From JANNYA01 sp031422315 (GTDB lineage Bacteria > Pseudomonadota > Gammaproteobacteria > Xanthomonadales > SZUA-5), in the NCBI GenBank assembly GCA_031422315.1, contig JANOQN010000019.1, positions 1 through 64,000 on the forward strand: a stretch of 64,000 nucleotides of DNA, given 5' to 3'. The translations under genes were made by a program, and so were the position numbers. Below the pieces are notes generated by a model. That model searched no databases. It had not been told where the DNA came from and saw only the letters and a program-made list of their open reading frames with translations. Within the stretch, counting starts at the first letter, position 1. Every line of letters begins with the position of its first letter. Shown one piece after another: positions 37,125 to 45,830 of this stretch.

Positions 37125-37727
37125 ATGCTTGATTCGTTGATATTTCAAAAAACCGACCTAGGAAAGCTTGAACTGACCTCAAGAACCTTGGGGCTATCGA
37201 GCGCTCTGCGTTTGGTGCTGGTTTTAGTGGATGGCAGGCGCGATGTGGCAAGGCTGGCTGGACTTAGCGATGCGGTGCGCGCCAATCACAGCTGTTTGGA
37301 AGAATTGTTGAACGCTGGGTTTATCGAAGTTATCGGCGAATCCTTAGACGAGCAATCCTATGGCATGGACGTGATGGCCGCCGCGAACCGCACCGGGCAA
37401 CGGCCCGTCGTGCAAGTGCCGGTCAATTGGAGTACCAGCAAACCCATGCCTGAGCCCGAGCCACCGCGAGCGCCGCCGCTTCGACTGGTACAGCCCGACC
37501 CGGCGCAACTCGGCAATTTTCAAAGCGCGAAGAACCTTCTGATTAATGCGTTACAAACCCATCTGGGCTCTGAAGGTAATTTGTCTTCGCAGCGCGTACA
37601 GCAAGCGCAATCAACCGATGATTTGCTGATGATGTTAGCTAAACTCACCGACCTTATCGGACTTTACGCTACCAAGCCGGTGGGTGATCGGCTCTACTCA
37701 GCGGTGGTCGAAACACTGGCGCGCTAA
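37125..37727 (+). CDS. Uncharacterised protein, first of two tandem paralogues
   Basis: 200 residues, cytoplasmic by composition. The N-terminal 65 residues (KTDLGKLELTSRTLGLSS, then VLVLVDGRRDVARLAGL) match the next gene's N-terminus; a Pro-rich linker (PEPEPPRAPPLR) follows, then a helical C-terminal region (LQTHLGSEGNLSSQRVQQAQ). The N-terminal block looks like a small helical domain I have seen in uncharacterised proteobacterial proteins; no function known. Divergent from the rhodopsin gene, with 232 bases of AT-rich DNA between them. Confidence 0.65.
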   Translation: MLDSLIFQKTDLGKLELTSRTLGLSSALRLVLVLVDGRRDVARLAGLSDAVRANHSCLEELLNAGFIEVIGESLDEQSYGMDVMAAANRTGQRPVVQVPVNWSTSKPMPEPEPPRAPPLRLVQPDPAQLGNFQSAKNLLINALQTHLGSEGNLSSQRVQQAQSTDDLLMMLAKLTDLIGLYATKPVGDRLYSAVVETLAR

Positions 37728-37798
37728 CGGCGTGCACACCCAAATTGCCAGACAACCCGAAAAAAGTGAGTCAAGGATTACGTAATGAGTAAAACTCC

Positions 37799-38389
37799 AT
37801 GAATGAAATTTTAGGCAATAACGGCCTTGATGACAGCGCCGTTTTCACTAAAACCGAAGTTGGCAATGATGAAGTGCTGCGCCGTACGCTTGGGCTACCG
37901 AACGATTTGCGCTCACTGCTGCTGCTGATTGATGGCCGGCGCACGTTTGCAATGCTTCGGCAGGTGAGCGTCGCGCTGCGAAGCTCGTCCGCACCGATCA
38001 TTTTTTTAGAAGACAACGGATTTATTACCCGCGCGAGCGCAGGCCGGCCGGCCGTAAGCGCGCCAATGGCACCAGCGCGGCCTGCCTATCAAGCGCCTGA
38101 GCCGCAAAGGATGGAGCCGCCTGCAGCGTCGCCCTACCTTGCTACGCAAGCGCAATACAGCCAGGCGCTGAATCAGCTAAGCGACATTAAAGGCAACATG
38201 ATCCAATTTGTCAGCAGCGCCTTAGGTGCAGACGGCGCCCACGCGGTTGGTAGAATTCAATCTGCAGAATCACTCGCCGACTTGCAACAGATTGCCCGCA
38301 AGATTTACGATGTTTTAAAAGCCTATTCGGGGGTCAAAATTGCCGAAAAATTTATGCAGCAGTTTGAGGGCCAGCTCAATTTGCGTTAG
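37799..38389 (+). CDS. Uncharacterised protein, second of two tandem paralogues
   Basis: 196 residues. It shares the layout of the preceding gene: N-terminal block (TEVGNDEVLRRTLGLPND, then LLLLIDGRRTFAMLRQV), Pro/Ala linker (APARPAYQAPEPQRMEPPA) and helical C-terminal block (FVSSALGADGAHAVGRIQSA). The two genes lie 71 bases apart on one strand and seem to be an old duplication. Function unknown. Confidence 0.65.
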   Translation: MNEILGNNGLDDSAVFTKTEVGNDEVLRRTLGLPNDLRSLLLLIDGRRTFAMLRQVSVALRSSSAPIIFLEDNGFITRASAGRPAVSAPMAPARPAYQAPEPQRMEPPAASPYLATQAQYSQALNQLSDIKGNMIQFVSSALGADGAHAVGRIQSAESLADLQQIARKIYDVLKAYSGVKIAEKFMQQFEGQLNLR

Positions 38390-38573
38390 TAAACCGCATG
38401 TTTTGCTTTGACCTACTAGCTGATTTCCCCTATCTTCACCGGCTGCATCAATCGAGCCCACCAAAACGTGAATCGTTTTTCATGCGCAGCACGCCTTGCT
38501 TGCATGCTTAGCACTCCACTGTTACCGTCCGGCGTCTTAATTTAATGCCCGTACAAAAGGAATTGTTCTGGTT

Positions 38574-39005
38574 ATGAAAACCATCAGCGCTTCAAATGAA
38601 ACTGTTCAACGCGACTGGTTCGTCGTAGATGCTTCGGGCAAAACGCTCGGCCGTCTGTGTTCGGCTATCGCCCTCCGGCTTCGTGGTAAGCATAAAACGA
38701 TCTACACCCCACACATTGACACCGGCGACTATATCGTTGTCATCAATGCCGAGAAAATTGCCGTTACCGGCAACAAGCTCAACGATAAGATGTATCACCG
38801 GTTCACCGGCCACATTGGTAACTTCAAGTCAGTGCCTTTGAAAGAAGTGCTCGCTGGCCCGTTTGCCAATCGCGCGATTGAGTTTGGCGTTCGCCGCATG
38901 ATGCCGAAAGGCCCGCTCGGCCGCGACATGCTTCGTAAACTGAAAGTTTATACCGGCACCGATCACCCGCACACCGCCCAGCAGCCGCAAGCGCTGAGCC
39001 TGTAA
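38574..39005 (+). CDS. rplM: 50S ribosomal protein L13
   Basis: 143 residues, standard length. L13 is an early-assembly protein of the large subunit. Recognised by RDWFVVDASGKTLGRLCSAI, HIDTGDYIVVINAEKI and KGPLGRDMLRKLKVY. It begins the conserved two-gene operon rplM-rpsI, with rpsI 19 bases downstream. Confidence 0.98.
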   Translation: MKTISASNETVQRDWFVVDASGKTLGRLCSAIALRLRGKHKTIYTPHIDTGDYIVVINAEKIAVTGNKLNDKMYHRFTGHIGNFKSVPLKEVLAGPFANRAIEFGVRRMMPKGPLGRDMLRKLKVYTGTDHPHTAQQPQALSL

Positions 39006-39024
39006 CACACAAAAGGACGCCACC

Positions 39025-39429
39025 ATGGCAGCAGCAGCAGCTTTAAAGCAAAACTACGGCACTGGCCGTCGCAAGTCCTCTACCGCACGCGTGTTTTTGC
39101 GCCCAGGTAGCGGCAACATCATCATCAACGGCCGCAACATCAGCGAGTACTTCGTTCGCGAAACCGCCCGCATGGTGGTTCGTCAGCCGCTCGAAATCTC
39201 CAACATGGGCGACAAGTTTGACGTAATGGCAACCGTACTCGGCGGTGGCACATCTGGCCAAGCCGGCGCGATTCGCCTCGGCTTGTCACGCGCACTTGTT
39301 GATTATAACGATGCACTGAAACCCGCACTGCGTAAAGAAGGCCTGATGACGCGTGATGCACGTGAAGTCGAACGTAAGAAAGTCGGTTTGCACGGCGCTC
39401 GTCGCGCAACCCAGTTCAGCAAACGCTAA
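39025..39429 (+). CDS. rpsI: 30S ribosomal protein S9
   Basis: 134 residues. S9 lies in the head of the small subunit, its C-terminal tail reaching the P site. Motifs: YGTGRRKSSTARVFLRPGSG and the C-terminal KVGLHGARRATQFSKR, ending in the conserved S-K-R. AAAAGGA precedes the ATG. A terminator follows. Confidence 0.98.
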   Translation: MAAAAALKQNYGTGRRKSSTARVFLRPGSGNIIINGRNISEYFVRETARMVVRQPLEISNMGDKFDVMATVLGGGTSGQAGAIRLGLSRALVDYNDALKPALRKEGLMTRDAREVERKKVGLHGARRATQFSKR

Positions 39430-39445
39430 TCGCGTTTCGATATCT

Positions 39446-39479
39446 AAAACCACCCGCGTCAAACCGGGTGGTTTTTTTT
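39446..39479 (+). terminator. Rho-independent terminator of rplM-rpsI
   Basis: Stem AAACCACCCG with CGGGTGGTTT (loop CGTCAAA) followed by a run of eight T, 17 bases after the rpsI stop. A textbook intrinsic terminator. Confidence 0.92.
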
Positions 39480-39512
39480 CGCCTGGGGTTTGCCCTTAAG
39501 TTAGCGCCGCCT

Positions 39513-39654
39513 CGTCATTCCCGCGAAAGCCGGAACCCAGAACAGGTGTCAACAATTCGTTCGGGTTCTACAAGCACCGAAACCGGCGCATTTTTACCAA
39601 ACTAATTAACCGATACCTCGGCGCACCTGGATTCCCGCCTGCGCGGGAATGACG
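39513..39654. repeat. 142-bp inverted-repeat (MITE-like) element, copy A
   Basis: Terminal arms CGTCATTCCCGCG and its complement CGCGGGAATGACG flank an interior with ACCCAGAACAGGTGTCAAC. It is nearly identical to the copy at 39774-39915. The 143-bp copies in the secretion operon (44538-45313) share the arms and the phrase CAGGTGTCA. No reading frame inside. Confidence 0.85.
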
Positions 39655-39773
39655 AGGTGGGGCTAAATGGCCTGCAAAATCAATTGTGCGCTGAGCTGAA
39701 CCAAGCAAATAAACTCGCGCTACGGTAGTGAAGTAGGCACTGACGATGCCTCACGCGTACACGGTTGCCTTAT

Positions 39774-39915
39774 CGTCATTCCCGCGAAATCGGGAACCCA
39801 GAACAGGTGTCAACAATTCGTTCGGGTTCTACAAGCACCGAAATCGGCGCATTTTTACCAAACTAATTAACCGATAGCTCGGCGCACCTGGATTCCCGCC
39901 TGCGCGGGAATGACG
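39774..39915. repeat. 142-bp inverted-repeat (MITE-like) element, copy B
   Basis: Same arms and interior as copy A, in direct orientation 119 bases further on. The few differences include paired changes in the outer arm. The spacer between them, and 39916-40078, show no gene. Confidence 0.85.
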
Positions 39916-40078
39916 ATAAGGGCATCAGAAGCTCTGCCGATTCCACCGAAAGCGCGTCTTCACCCGTTAACCCACCATATCGAAGTGAACTTTTGCCCGC
40001 TATCTACGCACTTTGCAGCGCCTGCATCCATTATCATGTGCGGCTAATTGTTCAACTTTTTAGGCTGTCGCTACCTCG

Positions 40079-40768
40079 ATGTTTGGCCCTATTCGTTCGC
40101 TCATACTTGCTGCCGCGCTATTTTTGCCGCTGGCTTTTTTCGTTTGGTTCGCTTTTGCGCAAACGCTGGTGCTACCAGTGGTCGCGATTGCCAAAACGAT
40201 TCTGTTTAACTGGCTCCCCGAGGTTTTCAAAGGTGTCGAGATGAACAAATACGCGATTGACTGGATTACCACGTTGCCGGTTGATGCAGAAACGCTGGCG
40301 CAAGCCGGCGGGCGCAAAGTCGGCGCGGTCATGACCGTCAACCCGATGATTTATGGCTACGGTTTACCCGTAGTGGCCGGTTTATCGCTTGCTACACCGA
40401 TCAGCATCGGCAAGCGCGCCATACAAATCGCTATCGCAGCGGTCGTCATTTGGCTGGTGCAGGCGAACGGCGTGATCTGGGAATCGATTGTCAAAATGGG
40501 CTTTCAATCCGGCCCGGAAGGCGCAAAGCTGATTAGCGACGCCGGTTTGAACCCTGAGTTCGTCGCGTTTGCCTATCAGTTTTCGTACTTGATAATCCCG
40601 GCCATTACGCCGGTCATTCTGTGGTGCGTGTTAAATCGTCGGTTTATTGAGCAACTCATCATGGCCGACAAATTTGAAGACATCATCGATGAAAACGAGC
40701 CAGCACCCAGCGTCATGACGCATATGCCGGATGCACCGGAAGCCAAGGCTGAGGACAAAATCTCTTGA
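40079..40768 (+). CDS. Membrane protein upstream of the secretion operon, possibly exosortase-H-associated
   Basis: 229 residues with four or five hydrophobic segments (ALFLPLAFFVWFAFAQTLVLPV, IAIAAVVIWLVQANGVI, SYLIIPAITPVILWCVL) and an acidic tail. The opening resembles a family annotated as exosortase-H-associated membrane protein, but I cannot verify this, and no exosortase gene lies in the window. Its stop overlaps the gspE start (TTGA), so it is co-translated with the type II secretion operon. Confidence 0.55.
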   Translation: MFGPIRSLILAAALFLPLAFFVWFAFAQTLVLPVVAIAKTILFNWLPEVFKGVEMNKYAIDWITTLPVDAETLAQAGGRKVGAVMTVNPMIYGYGLPVVAGLSLATPISIGKRAIQIAIAAVVIWLVQANGVIWESIVKMGFQSGPEGAKLISDAGLNPEFVAFAYQFSYLIIPAITPVILWCVLNRRFIEQLIMADKFEDIIDENEPAPSVMTHMPDAPEAKAEDKIS

Positions 40769-42498
40769 ACGCGATGACGGTCAGCAATGACATTCGCAGC
40801 GTGGATATTGCCGCGAGTGAGGAACTAATCGTCGAGCTACTCATGCGGCGCGGTCGATTGCGTGAATCCGACTTGACGCGCGCCAAACGGCTATTCGAAG
40901 AAGGCAACGAAGCCAGCTTGACCGGTTTATTGACTAAACTCGGTCTGGCATCTGAAAAAGACATGGCCGAAGCCACCGGCGAGGTACTCGGTTTTGCACT
41001 GCTCAGTAGCAAGGATGCGCCGGATCAGCCACCGAGCGATTTAAGCTTGTCGATTCGCTTTTTGAAGCAGCACCATATTTGCCCAGTAGCGCTAAACGAG
41101 TCGGATATTGAAGTCGTCGTCGCCGATCCGCTAGATCGCTTTGCCATGGACGCGATGAGCATGGCCACGGGCAAAAACGTGGTGGCGAAAATTGGTCTGC
41201 GCTCGGAAATTGACGATTTAATTGAGCGCTACTATGGCCAGGGCCGCTCAGCGATGGGCACGATTGTCGAAAACTTGGACGAAAACGCCACCCGCAGCGA
41301 AGATGACGTTGAGCATCTGCGCGATTTAGCCTCTGAAGCGCCGGTGATTCGACTGGTGAACTTGGTCATGCAGCGCGCGGTTGAGCAGCGCGCCTCAGAT
41401 ATTCATATTGAGCCGTTTGAAAACCGCCTAAAAGTACGCTATCGCATCGATGGTGTGCTGCACGAAGTGGAATCGCCGCCCAGCTCGTCTACCGCTGCGG
41501 TGATATCGCGCATCAAAATTATGGCGAAACTTAATATCGCCGAGCGCAGACTGCCGCAAGACGGCCGGATTATGCTGCGCGTGCAGGGTAAAGAGCTGGA
41601 TTTGCGCGTTTCGACCGCGCCGACGATTTACGGCGAATCGGTGGTCATGCGTATTTTGGATCGCGAAGCGCTGGTGCTAGATTTTGGCAGCTTAGGCTTT
41701 ACGCAAGAATTTCTACCGAGCTTTTTGAAGGTGCTGGATCGGCCGCACGGCATTATGCTGGTCACCGGCCCGACCGGTTCGGGCAAAACCACAACCTTGT
41801 ACACCGCGCTGCAAAAGCTGAATCAGCCTGACGTGAAGATCATTACCGTTGAAGATCCAGTCGAATACCAGCTCGAAGGCGTCAATCAAATTCAGGTTAA
41901 ACCGCAAATTGGACTGGACTTTCCCAATGCGCTGCGCTCGATCGTTCGGCAAGATCCAGACATCATCATGATTGGGGAAATGCGCGATTTGGAAACCGCG
42001 CGTATTGCGATTCAATCGGCGCTGACCGGGCATTTGGTGCTCTCGACCTTGCACACGAACTCGGCGTGCGGCGCAATAACTCGGCTTTTGGATATGGGCG
42101 TGGACGACTTTTTGTTGACCTCGACCGTCAACGGCGTGCTGGCACAGCGATTGGTGCGTAAACTCGATATGAGTTCGGCGACCAAATATTTTGCGCCGCC
42201 TGAGCTGGTTGCCGAACACCAGCTGCGACGATTTAGCAATGCCGAGCAGATTGAGCTGTATCAGCCGATATCAAACGTGCGCGCCACCTCAGGCTACGCC
42301 GGGCGCACCACGATTATGGAATTCCTAACGTTATCAGACACTTTCAAGCGCATGGTTTTGCAGCGCGCGGGTATGGACGAACTGGAAAAGCAGGCACGTT
42401 CTGAAGGTATGCGCACGATGTATGAGGACGGTTTGGCAAAATCGATTGCTGGCTTGACCACGGTGGAAGAAGTGCTGCGCGTTGTGAGTGAAAGCTAG
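40765..42498 (+). CDS. gspE: Type II secretion ATPase GspE (XpsE)
   Basis: 577 residues (TTG at 40765 or ATG at 40774). The cytoplasmic ATPase that drives pseudopilus assembly. N-terminal GspE domains (about 1-170) precede the RecA-like core: Asp box, Walker A GPTGSGKTTTLY, DPVEYQL, Walker B IIMIGEMRD, His box LSTLHTNSA. The four-cysteine zinc loop usually found after the Walker B region is absent; residues between LVRKLD and GRTTIMEF contain no Cys. The gene opens the operon in xps order. Confidence 0.95.
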   Translation: MNAMTVSNDIRSVDIAASEELIVELLMRRGRLRESDLTRAKRLFEEGNEASLTGLLTKLGLASEKDMAEATGEVLGFALLSSKDAPDQPPSDLSLSIRFLKQHHICPVALNESDIEVVVADPLDRFAMDAMSMATGKNVVAKIGLRSEIDDLIERYYGQGRSAMGTIVENLDENATRSEDDVEHLRDLASEAPVIRLVNLVMQRAVEQRASDIHIEPFENRLKVRYRIDGVLHEVESPPSSSTAAVISRIKIMAKLNIAERRLPQDGRIMLRVQGKELDLRVSTAPTIYGESVVMRILDREALVLDFGSLGFTQEFLPSFLKVLDRPHGIMLVTGPTGSGKTTTLYTALQKLNQPDVKIITVEDPVEYQLEGVNQIQVKPQIGLDFPNALRSIVRQDPDIIMIGEMRDLETARIAIQSALTGHLVLSTLHTNSACGAITRLLDMGVDDFLLTSTVNGVLAQRLVRKLDMSSATKYFAPPELVAEHQLRRFSNAEQIELYQPISNVRATSGYAGRTTIMEFLTLSDTFKRMVLQRAGMDELEKQARSEGMRTMYEDGLAKSIAGLTTVEEVLRVVSES

Positions 42499-43712
42499 TG
42501 CCCAGTTTTCGCTACCGCGCGATTGCCCAAAACGGCGAAATTTTGCAGGGCGTCATTGACGCTGCCAGCCGCGAAGAATGTGTGCTCAAGCTGCAAGAAC
42601 AAGGCCATGTACCGATTGAAGCGCATGTCGCCGACGGCGGCGGCGGCTCGCTGCGAGGGCTATTGCTGAGCCGATCAGGTGTCAGCCAAGATCAAATTGG
42701 CATGTTTACCGAGCAGCTGTCGAACTTGTTGGGGGCCGGACTGCCACTTGATCGTGCCATCAATATCTTGGCGGATTTGGCGGAAAACGATGCAATGCGC
42801 CGCATGGTGACCCGCATTCGCGACGCTGTGCGCGGCGGCTCGTCATTATCTTTGGCGATGGAAAACCAGGGCGGCGTGTTCTCCAAGCTGTACGTCAACA
42901 TGGTGCGCGCGGGTGAAATGGGCGGCAGTTTAGATAAAACCCTGCGCCAGCTCGCAGAATATCTAAAGCGCACCAAAGATTTAAAGTCGAACGTAGTATC
43001 GGCATTAATTTACCCGTGCTTATTGTTATTAATGGCGGGCGGCACGCTAATGTTTATGCTGACTTATTTGGTGCCGAAACTGCGGCCAGTATTTGATCAA
43101 CTCGGTGGCGATTTACCCTTGTTGACTCAGATTGTATTGGCCTGCGCCTCGGTTTTACGCTACGGCTGGTGGGCGATTATTTTAGCCGGAATTTTCGGCA
43201 CTTATTATTTCCGCAAGCAAATGAGTAATTTTGATACAAGGTTGATTTGGGATCAGCGTTTTTTGAATCTGCCCGGCGTCGGCGATCTGCTGACGAAAAT
43301 GGATACCGCCCGATTAGTGCGCACCGCTGGCACGTTGCTGAAAAACGGGGTGCCGCTGCTCTCGACCTTATCGATCTCAAAAAACGTATTGACCAACACC
43401 TTGCTGCAACAGGCGGTTGAAACTGCTAGCAAAGAAGTCAAAACCGGCGGCGGTTTGGCGGCAGCTTTGCAGCGCACGAAACTATTTCCCAAACTGGCTG
43501 TCCAGATGGTCACTGTGGGTGAAGAAACTGGCCAGCTGGATGACATGCTGCTGAAAGTAAGTGACGTCTATGATTCCGAAGTGCGCATTACCGTGGATCG
43601 TTTGCTCGCGCTGCTGGTGCCTTTGCTGACGTTTACAATGGCGGGGTTAATTGCCATTATCGTCGTCTCAATGATTATGGCCATCATGCGCATTAATAGT
43701 TTGGTAGCTTGA
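42498..43712 (+). CDS. gspF: Type II secretion inner-membrane platform protein GspF
   Basis: 404 residues, GTG start overlapping the gspE stop (TAGTG). The inner-membrane platform of the secretion motor. Two GspF halves (FTEQLSNLLGAGLPLDRAI and LVRTAGTLLKNGVPLLSTL) and three membrane helices (LLLLMAGGTLMFMLTYLVP, WAIILAGIFGTYYF, LLVPLLTFTMAGLIAIIVV). Full length. Confidence 0.95.
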   Translation: MPSFRYRAIAQNGEILQGVIDAASREECVLKLQEQGHVPIEAHVADGGGGSLRGLLLSRSGVSQDQIGMFTEQLSNLLGAGLPLDRAINILADLAENDAMRRMVTRIRDAVRGGSSLSLAMENQGGVFSKLYVNMVRAGEMGGSLDKTLRQLAEYLKRTKDLKSNVVSALIYPCLLLLMAGGTLMFMLTYLVPKLRPVFDQLGGDLPLLTQIVLACASVLRYGWWAIILAGIFGTYYFRKQMSNFDTRLIWDQRFLNLPGVGDLLTKMDTARLVRTAGTLLKNGVPLLSTLSISKNVLTNTLLQQAVETASKEVKTGGGLAAALQRTKLFPKLAVQMVTVGEETGQLDDMLLKVSDVYDSEVRITVDRLLALLVPLLTFTMAGLIAIIVVSMIMAIMRINSLVA

Positions 43713-43745
43713 TAATTAATTAAATTCGATAATTTTGGAGTGTTT

Positions 43746-44180
43746 ATGAAACAACGTTTAAATCGGTCAATTGCAAACCGCACGAATCAAAGCGGCTTCA
43801 GCTTAATCGAAATTTTATTAGTAGTAGGAATTATCGCGTTCTTGGCGGCCATGGTAGCGGTCAATATGATCGGCCAGGGCACACAAGCCAATATTAAGAA
43901 CGCTAAAACCGGCACTAAAATGGTTTATGCAAAAGCCGCAACTTATTTTCTAGATACCGGCAGCGCACCGACCAAACTCGAAGATCTTGTGTCCAAACCC
44001 GGCGATGCGCCAAATTGGAAAGGTCCGTATTTATCGGAAGGCCAAACCAAAGATCCATGGGGTACGCCATATGTATTGAAATCGCCTGGCGAGCACATGG
44101 ATATTGATGTCATGTCATTTGGGGCAGACCGTAAAGAAGGCGGCGCAGATGTCAATGCTGATATTGGTAATTGGCAGTAG
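43746..44180 (+). CDS. gspG: Type II secretion major pseudopilin GspG
   Basis: 144 residues. GGAG lies five bases before this ATG; the GTG at 43740 is less likely. Prepilin signal SGFSLIEILLVVGIIAFLAAMV (Gly at the cleavage site, Glu5 conserved), then the calcium-binding C-terminal region (TKDPWGTPYVLKSPGEHMDI, FGADRKEGG). Forms the pseudopilus shaft after cleavage by the prepilin peptidase, which is not in the window. Confidence 0.95.
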   Translation: MKQRLNRSIANRTNQSGFSLIEILLVVGIIAFLAAMVAVNMIGQGTQANIKNAKTGTKMVYAKAATYFLDTGSAPTKLEDLVSKPGDAPNWKGPYLSEGQTKDPWGTPYVLKSPGEHMDIDVMSFGADRKEGGADVNADIGNWQ

Positions 44181-44207
44181 CTGAAGCGCGCTTGCGTTCA
44201 ATTTGCC

Positions 44208-45830
44208 ATGAAAGCACCGGCCGTCTACATGCTCGCAAGTCAAAAAAACGCGACGCTTTATTTGGGCGTGACGTCTGATTTGATAGCCCGCGTTGGACAG
44301 CATCGTGAAGCCGTGATTGATGGGTTTTCAAAGCAGTATGGGGTTAAAACCCTGGTTTGGTTTGAGCAACACGAAACGATGGAAAGCGCAATTAACCGCG
44401 AAATGGCACTGAAAAAATGGAATCGCGATTGGAAAGTTCGTTTAATTGAAAAACTCAACCCAGAATGGCGAGATTTATGGAGTCAAATTACTGACCAATT
44501 GCACGCTGGCGATTTTGCAGGCAACCCCGCCCAACTTCGTCATCCCCGCGAAGGCGGGGATCCAGTACAGGTGTCAGCGTTCTCGACCACTTCAAAAGAA
44601 CCGCAATCTTCGTGTTTTTACGCCAATCAGCAGACGGTTAGTTCGGCGAGCCTGGATTCCCGCATGCGCGGGAATGACGATAGAACTAGCGAACACGCTC
44701 GAAGCGATACCGATGTTTCAGCCCAAAACGCAGTCGATTTTCCAGGCAGCTCCACCCCACCTCGTCATCCCCGCGTAGGCGGGGATCCAGTACAGGTGTC
44801 AGCGTTCTCGACCACTTCAAAAGAACCGCAATCTTCGTGTTTTTACGCCAATCAGCAGACGGTTAGTTCGGCGAGCCTGGATTCCCGCCTGCGCGGGAAT
44901 GACGATAGAACTAGCGAACACGCTCGAAGCGATACCGATGTTTCAGCCCAAAACGCAGTCGATTTTGCAAGCAACTTCACCCCACCTCGTCATCCCCGCG
45001 AAGGCGGGGATCCAGTACAGGTGTCAGCGTTCTCACCCTGGTTAAGAGCACCGCAATCTTCGTGTTTTTACGCCAATCAGCAGACGGTTAGTTCGGCGAG
45101 CCTGGATTCCCGTCTGCGCGGGAATGACGATAAGGTGGTCGACTGTTTTGCAAGCAACTTCACCCCACCTCGTCATCCCCGCGTAGGCGGGGATCCAGTA
45201 CAGGTGTCAGCGTTCTCACCCGGGTTAAAAGCACGGCAATCTTCGTGTTTTTACGCCAATCAGCAAACGGTTAGTTCGGCGAGCTTGGATTCCCGCCTGC
45301 GCGGGAATGACGATAAGGTAGCCGGGAATTTCAAGGTGCTTCAAGAACTTACACGTAAAAGCAAGTGTCAAAAAACCGCCCGCGGCTTCACCCTCATCGA
45401 AATCCTGCTGGTGATCGGCATCATGGCGGTGATTACGACCATTGTAGCGGTACAAGTGATGGGCAGCTTAGACAGCGCAAAAGTAGCCAGTGCAGGCCGG
45501 GATTTGATGGCGGCAATGCGCTACACGCGCGGTGCGGCGCTTTTGCAGCATCAATCCCAAGCGGTGATCTTTGACGTGGAAAAGAAAACCTATCAAGTAC
45601 CCGGCAAAGACGCAGTAGAACTGCCCGAAGAGATGGAAATCGAGCTATTTTCCGCCACCGAAGAGCAGCTGGATGATAAAACCGGTGCGATTCGCTTTTA
45701 CCCGGATGGTGGCTCGACTGGGGGGCAAGTCAAGCTTTCAGTGGATGGCCGCAGCTGGACCGTGCAAGTGGCGTGGCTGACTGGCGATATCGGCTTGGTT
45801 GACTCCGCCAAAGTGGCCAGAGCGCGCTAA
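44208..45830 (+). CDS. GIY-YIG nuclease frame running through four repeats into gspH
   Basis: One 540-codon open frame. The first 95 or so codons are a GIY-YIG (URI-type) homing-like nuclease: AVYMLASQKNATLYLGVTSD holds the two motif strands, followed by LIARVGQH and EMALKKWNRDWK, with Glu in NPEWRDLW. The frame then crosses four 143-bp inverted-repeat copies (44538-45313) whose translated products repeat (SSCFYANQQTVSSASLDSR), and joins gspH. The repeat spacing (225, 225 and 183 bases) is always a multiple of three, so the frame survives. Whether one long protein is made, or GspH starts separately from the GTG at 45336, cannot be told. The nuclease itself lacks its own stop. Confidence 0.7.
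   Translation: MKAPAVYMLASQKNATLYLGVTSDLIARVGQHREAVIDGFSKQYGVKTLVWFEQHETMESAINREMALKKWNRDWKVRLIEKLNPEWRDLWSQITDQLHAGDFAGNPAQLRHPREGGDPVQVSAFSTTSKEPQSSCFYANQQTVSSASLDSRMRGNDDRTSEHARSDTDVSAQNAVDFPGSSTPPRHPRVGGDPVQVSAFSTTSKEPQSSCFYANQQTVSSASLDSRLRGNDDRTSEHARSDTDVSAQNAVDFASNFTPPRHPREGGDPVQVSAFSPWLRAPQSSCFYANQQTVSSASLDSRLRGNDDKVVDCFASNFTPPRHPRVGGDPVQVSAFSPGLKARQSSCFYANQQTVSSASLDSRLRGNDDKVAGNFKVLQELTRKSKCQKTARGFTLIEILLVIGIMAVITTIVAVQVMGSLDSAKVASAGRDLMAAMRYTRGAALLQHQSQAVIFDVEKKTYQVPGKDAVELPEEMEIELFSATEEQLDDKTGAIRFYPDGGSTGGQVKLSVDGRSWTVQVAWLTGDIGLVDSAKVARAR
44538..45313. repeat. Four inverted-repeat copies inside the secretion operon
   Basis: Four 143-bp copies at 44538-44680, 44763-44905, 44988-45130 and 45171-45313. 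Each begins CGTCATCCCCGCG and ends CGCGGGAATGACGA. The first three are part of a 225-base direct repeat that includes the spacer; the last spacer is 40 bases. Each unit can form a long hairpin. They match the family at 39513 and a remnant at 50659. Confidence 0.9.
45336..45830 (+). CDS. gspH: Type II secretion minor pseudopilin GspH
   Basis: Proposed 164 residues from a GTG at 45336, the only start codon near the pilin signal in this frame; GGGAATTTCAAG is a weak binding site. Prepilin signal RGFTLIEILLVIGIMAVITT, followed by the GspH region (AGRDLMAAMRYTRGAALLQH, IRFYPDGGSTGGQVKL). A minor pseudopilin at the pseudopilus tip. Stop overlaps the gspI ATG (TAATG). The frame is continuous with the upstream nuclease, so the true N-terminus needs protein evidence. 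Confidence 0.8.
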   Translation: MLQELTRKSKCQKTARGFTLIEILLVIGIMAVITTIVAVQVMGSLDSAKVASAGRDLMAAMRYTRGAALLQHQSQAVIFDVEKKTYQVPGKDAVELPEEMEIELFSATEEQLDDKTGAIRFYPDGGSTGGQVKLSVDGRSWTVQVAWLTGDIGLVDSAKVARAR

